From: Lytechinus variegatus
Lineage: Eukaryota > Echinodermata > Echinoidea > Temnopleuroida > Toxopneustidae
NCBI RefSeq assembly: GCF_018143015.1
Contig: NC_054752.1
Coordinates: 3,720,001-3,784,000 of the forward strand
DNA: 64,000 bases
Direction: 5' to 3'
The position numbers were made by a program, and so were the translations under genes. Positions 60,338 through 64,000 of this stretch are shown here, piece by piece (position 1 is the stretch's first letter; each line of letters begins with the position of its first letter). The notes beneath the pieces are model-generated. The model was not told the DNA's origin and made no database searches. It was given only the letters and a program-made list of their open reading frames with translations.

Positions 60338-61656
60338 TTAAAGAAAAGGTATTGGAACGATCTCCTGTCAAGCGAGTTATTGCTATCAGCATACAAGCAT
60401 GCAAACTTTAGAAAAGATACCCCATCTTTTACATGTATGTTCTAATTAAGCTATGATGATGTTAGCACACGAACAAGGCATTCAATAGCAAAAGCATCAG
60501 ATCATCGGTCATCAGTGAATATACTCTGTATTTGCATTAGAAATCTTTAAAAATTGTTTTACATACGCCTTAACTTAAAGCGTTTTTTAGTAATTTGTGC
60601 ACAATTAATGATGATATTATGCTGTCTTGATATGTGAACGAGAGGTCATTTGATAAATGTGAAACTTACTCAGCTAGTTTACTCATCTTGTGCGTGCAAT
60701 AATGGACTCATGATTTCAGTCAAATGCATTTACTCATATTTGTGTGTGTCATGATAAACTCGCTGCGTGAGTAGACATGTTAATGATTTGTGTGTAATGA
60801 TGAACTCGGTGTGTGTGTGTGTGTGTGTAAACCAGTCTACTCATTTAGTGTGTAATACAATGTACTCGCTTTGTGAGTATAACCGGTTTGCTCATTAGGT
60901 TTGTGACATGATGGACTCAGCGTGCGAGTACAGCCGGTGTAAATATTGAGTGTGTAACTAATTGTGGACACAGCATGTGAGTACATTTGTTACCAAGTCA
61001 TTTTGGTGTGTGATATGATCAAAACTCACGTAACAATTGATCATATCACATATACATTTTTGTACACAGATGAAGGACTAAAACAAGGCATACAAACAGA
61101 ATGGGTATACATTAACGCGAGTGAGAAGCGCGAGGTTATTTCCCCCAACCTTCTGAGCACATTTTGCAATCATGAACAAGTTGGGTATTTGATAAAAAAA
61201 ATCATGCGAGCACAAAGCGTTCTTATATTGAAATTAATAATAATAATATTATATTTATTATATTATTATTATATGAATAAGGAAGACATTATATGAAATA
61301 AGGGAAAGAGTCATTTCTTAAAGGTTGGTCTTATTTAAGTTTTCTTCTATATTACGAAAATGCTTGGATGAAGATATATTTTTGGCCACAAATATTATAT
61401 CGAATAGAATAACGATAAATCAGAAAAGAGATACGCCGAAATTGAAATCAATAAGAAAATAGAAAATAAAATAGAATTTGCTTCACAGATCGTTATTCTT
61501 CCAAATTACCATATTTGGTCACACTTTTCCTTTTATCATTAGACCACACCTCTTAATTCAATAGTTACCAAAGAACCGGTAAAATCCAAATCTGCTTTGA
61601 TATTTTTTTTCGGAAAGGGTGTGAACGTTTCGATTGTCTACGCCCCTATTTTAGCT

Positions 61657-61666
61657 GATAAATAGA
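61657..61666 (+). promoter_or_regulatory. TATA box and core promoter, right copy (paralog outside window)
   Basis: GATAAATAGA on the plus strand, identical to the left copy and in the same position relative to its exon. Upstream sequence is conserved, including TTATCATTAGACCACACC. It points toward the right end of the window. Confidence 0.5.
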
Positions 61667-61689
61667 CGAGTCGTCGTTCCTGGAAGATC

Positions 61690-61828
61690 AGTGATTGAAC
61701 CAGGAACCATCTGATCAGCACCTTCGTCTACAGAGTGAATTGAGATTCTTAGGAGCCTCCAGACTACATTAGATCCAGCCAGACTTACATACATCAACCA
61801 GATTCAACGTCGTACTGTGATTGGAAAG
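61690..61828 (+). other. 5'UTR exon 1, right copy, with splice donor
   Basis: Near-identical to the inverted left exon, including the shared block CACCTTCGTCTACAGAGTG. It ends ATTGGAAAG before donor GTAAGGGA (GT at 61829-61830). No matching coding exon with a signal peptide was found between here and 64000, so the coding exon is expected beyond the window, as the left intron is 8.3 kb. The 5' limit is estimated from the TATA position. Confidence 0.5.
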
Positions 61829-61882
61829 GTAAGGGAATGGACAATCATTTTTTGATATTCTTATCTAATGTTACAGTGCGTA

Positions 61883-62975
61883 TATTTTGGCTTGACCGCA
61901 CATATCGCAGTATATTGTCACGTCGACTTATTGAAGGTTATATGTCTACATGGCGAACTTTGCGTTCACTCAAGTACGAGATATGCACACTATGCCCTCT
62001 GTCAATATAACTTTCAAGCAATACGGAATAATTGTGTTGGAAAACTCCTGTGTCCCATCAATTATTCGACTTTACAAATTCAATTTTTAACATTATAAAG
62101 AAGAATAATCAATCTTTCAAATAAGTTAATTTTCAATTTTTCCACCTTTTGAAACTCAAATGATTATATAGCTGGTTTGAAATCTTAAAATAGGTCGTCA
62201 TTTAAACATAACACAGAAGTAAAGTGTTGCACAGCAGTTCTGTCTCTCGCCTTGTAATCAGAGAATTGCGTGCTCGAAGTCGACTGCGGCCTAGCGTCCT
62301 CTGGCAAGGCATTGATCCCAGCAAGCTCAGTAGTAAGCGAAAGCCGATATAGCATTCCTCGTAATTGAGTCTTGGAACCCTGGTTTCAAAGCTCCGCAAG
62401 AAGTGGCGTTGACCGGGGTACCAAGTACCATCTGCTTGTGGAATGTCCTGCCTACAACAGTGGTTTTGGCTCCTTCAACTGAGTCTTTCAGGAGCCACCT
62501 GGAACCACTCACCCTCCGTTAGCTCTCCAGTTGAGATCCATCCTTTTTTACTTGTACTATAGTTTAATTTTGTTCAACTGCACCAAATGTCTTGTGTTTT
62601 TGTAATTGCAGCCTCAGCCAAGTAAGACTATACTCCGTAAAGAGGACTGTACTAAACGGAAGGAGAATATAAAGTGCTTTAGAAACATCAAGTGCTAAGC
62701 TCTCTTCATAAATGTAATTTTTACTACTATTATTATTATTACGTGAATGCATGCACATCGTACCCAAAAACCAATTGCAGTTCTAAATGTAGTTTAACCA
62801 GACATGGTAGTTCAGTTGTGCGGCGTCGATCTGCATGCCTCATGTGGTTTTGATCCCCAACAGTTTCATACCATTCCCCGGAAAAAAAATCTGCCTTAAT
62901 CATGTTAATTCAGAGTAATGAAGGGATGAAGAGTTTCCGCATTTACTACGAAGCCGCTCTCTACTCTGGGTAATG
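61883..62975. repeat. Insertion private to the right arm, includes a SINE-like unit
   Basis: Absent at the matching point of the left arm (between ATATAGTGCGAT and TTCGTCCGGTGC, minus strand). It contains TGGCAAGGCATTGATCCCAG-like SINE sequence near 62301 and a body ending in (ATT)n at about 62725-62741. Confidence 0.5.
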
Positions 62976-63512
62976 ACATATTTGCAATTGCTCGTCCGGC
63001 GCAAATATTCGGATGATCTGCTGTCCCCTGTCCTTCAAATTTGCAATGACTTTTTAAAGCTATATACTGAAATCATTGGATATCATCGGCGAATAGTAAA
63101 CTTTTTAAAATTGTTCACAGACTTTTATAAAACGCGCACCAGGTCCCATTCCTCTGTACCAAGTAGGCCCTATCGAATTTTAAATCTTTATAAAAATCTG
63201 ACATTTCTTGGATACAATCAATGACTCTGATGACCAAAACAATCTGATTGGTGGAATCAAATTAAAAAAAATGACATGTTGTGTGATCTGCGCCTGATGG
63301 TAGAATACACTTTTCACTTCCAGCATTTGATTCAGACATGGGTCTTTGTCAGTGGGTGAAGAAAAGAAGGTTTGATTAAAAAAAAATCATTCCAATTTGT
63401 TTACACTCTAAAAAAAGCTTACCCATTATTAGGTAAACTGGGAACATGAATGTTGCGTTGGAATTTACCCTTTAAAGTTGCATTTTGTGCAATCTGAGGG
63501 AAAAACTTAGCA

Positions 63513-64000
63513 AACATGCTAGTTTGGTTATATTTTTTACTCACTCTTTTTTTTGGAATGTAGCTTGTTTGGCCCCTCTAGAAAAACAGATAAATCGAAA
63601 ATATGTAGAAAGAATAAATGAAAAAATAAAATAAAACGGTTATTGCAAATACGGCGTAGTCTCTTCTTTTGTAGTTAGCTCTTTACTTAACTACACTGTA
63701 AAAACTGACACCAGACGGTGTTCATAGAGCACCATACCCTGAGGTGTTGAAATTGCACCCTAGAGATAGACAAACTACTATTTTGTTTCACCAATTTTCA
63801 GGGACGAAAATTTCTCCCAAAAGGAGAAAAAGAAGAAAAAAAAAAGGAAAGTTATCACCCCAAATTTAAGGTCATTTCGACGAAAATAAATTTGACAGGC
63901 AAAAAAAAAGGCTATGATCCCTAAAGTAAGGTAATCTCGTCCTAAAATCCATGTTTTATTTCGATTTTGAATGATGTATTTCTTTCCATCATTAGTGACC
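63513..64000 (+). other. No gene recognised; expected intron of the right-hand paralog
   Basis: AT-rich with A-rich runs. If the right promoter has an intron like the left one, this lies inside it. Confidence 0.35.

Larger units (their letters stand above)
58262..63512 (+). repeat. Right arm of large inverted duplication
   Basis: Inverse partner of 25700-30057, separated by about 28 kb. Private to this arm are a nested MITE complex (about 58290-59601) and an insertion of about 1.1 kb just after the exon 1 donor (about 61883-62975). A deletion of roughly 110 bp near 59680 removes sequence kept in the left arm. Arm ends are approximate because similarity fades. Confidence 0.75.

Noticed and set aside
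62202-62512. Minus-strand ORFs near the right-arm exon as possible coding exons of the paralog
   Set aside because: They fall in sequence absent from the left arm and carry SINE-like features; no crystallin motifs or signal peptide.
1-64000. LTR retroelements, endogenous viruses, Polintons
   Set aside because: No paired LTRs, protease/integrase/capsid readings or Polinton-type ends were recognised anywhere in the window.

Overview
The window is animal nuclear DNA, AT-rich and dominated by transposable elements. The best fit is an echinoderm, probably a sea urchin. The evidence is spliced genes with long introns, dense palindromic TTAA-flanked MITEs, CR1-like and Tx1-like LINEs, tRNA-derived SINEs with an ATT tail, long poly-G/poly-C runs, and the interspersed word GCGAGCGCGAAGCGCGAGC. 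The species call is inference. No prokaryotic gene, CRISPR array, rRNA, LTR retroelement or other virus-like element was recognised.

Host genes. (1) Minus strand, about 26.70 to 17.4 kb: an intact 262-residue secreted protein with one beta-gamma-crystallin domain and a C-terminal segment resembling an aerolysin/ETX-MTX2-type membrane-insertion module. The whole CDS lies in one exon (17448-18244). A TATA box (26725-26734), a 5'UTR exon (about 26569-26700) and an 8.3-kb 5'UTR intron can be inferred upstream. (2) Minus strand, 48844 to 46420: the last three phase-compatible coding exons of an unidentified basic, probably nuclear protein, possibly with a 5' exon near 51.74-51.83 kb. (3) Single orphan exon candidates at 2827-2949 (+) and 11870-11958 (-).

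Main structural feature. The promoter, first exon and flanks of gene 1 lie in the left arm (about 25.70-30.06 kb) of a large inverted duplication. The right arm (about 58.26-63.51 kb) carries a second TATA box and a second 5'UTR exon with an intact splice donor, pointing out of the window. This predicts a divergently transcribed paralog beyond 64 kb. Insertions private to one arm date the event: a 1.1-kb hAT-like element sits only in the left arm and its empty site is readable in the right arm. A T2/Kolobok-type MITE is present at the matching site in both arms.

Layout. 0-6 kb: orphan exon, SINE, MITEs, a 310-bp tandem duplication. 6.7-7.6 kb: degenerate minisatellite. 7.6-13 kb: MITE cluster. 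13.6-15.6 kb: 'ggttaggtcca' repeat with a twin-primed Tx1-like LINE inside it. 15.6-17.4 kb: SINE and GCGAGCGCGAAG-type repeats next to gene 1. 18.2-26.6 kb: inferred UTR intron holding a 3.0-kb long-TIR palindrome. 25.7-30 kb: left arm. 30-33 kb: LINE fragment and tandem segmental duplication. 33-35.7 kb: CR1-like LINE. 38-39 kb: minisatellites. 39.5-46 kb: MITE, then a repeat split by a 4.6-kb TTAA-flanked element. 46.4-52 kb: gene 2 and foldback elements. 52.4-53.3 kb: minisatellite related to the one at 38 kb. 53.9-56.6 kb: second non-LTR LINE. 57-59.6 kb: SINE, nested MITEs and a repeat with five perfect DR1 words. 58.3-63.5 kb: right arm.
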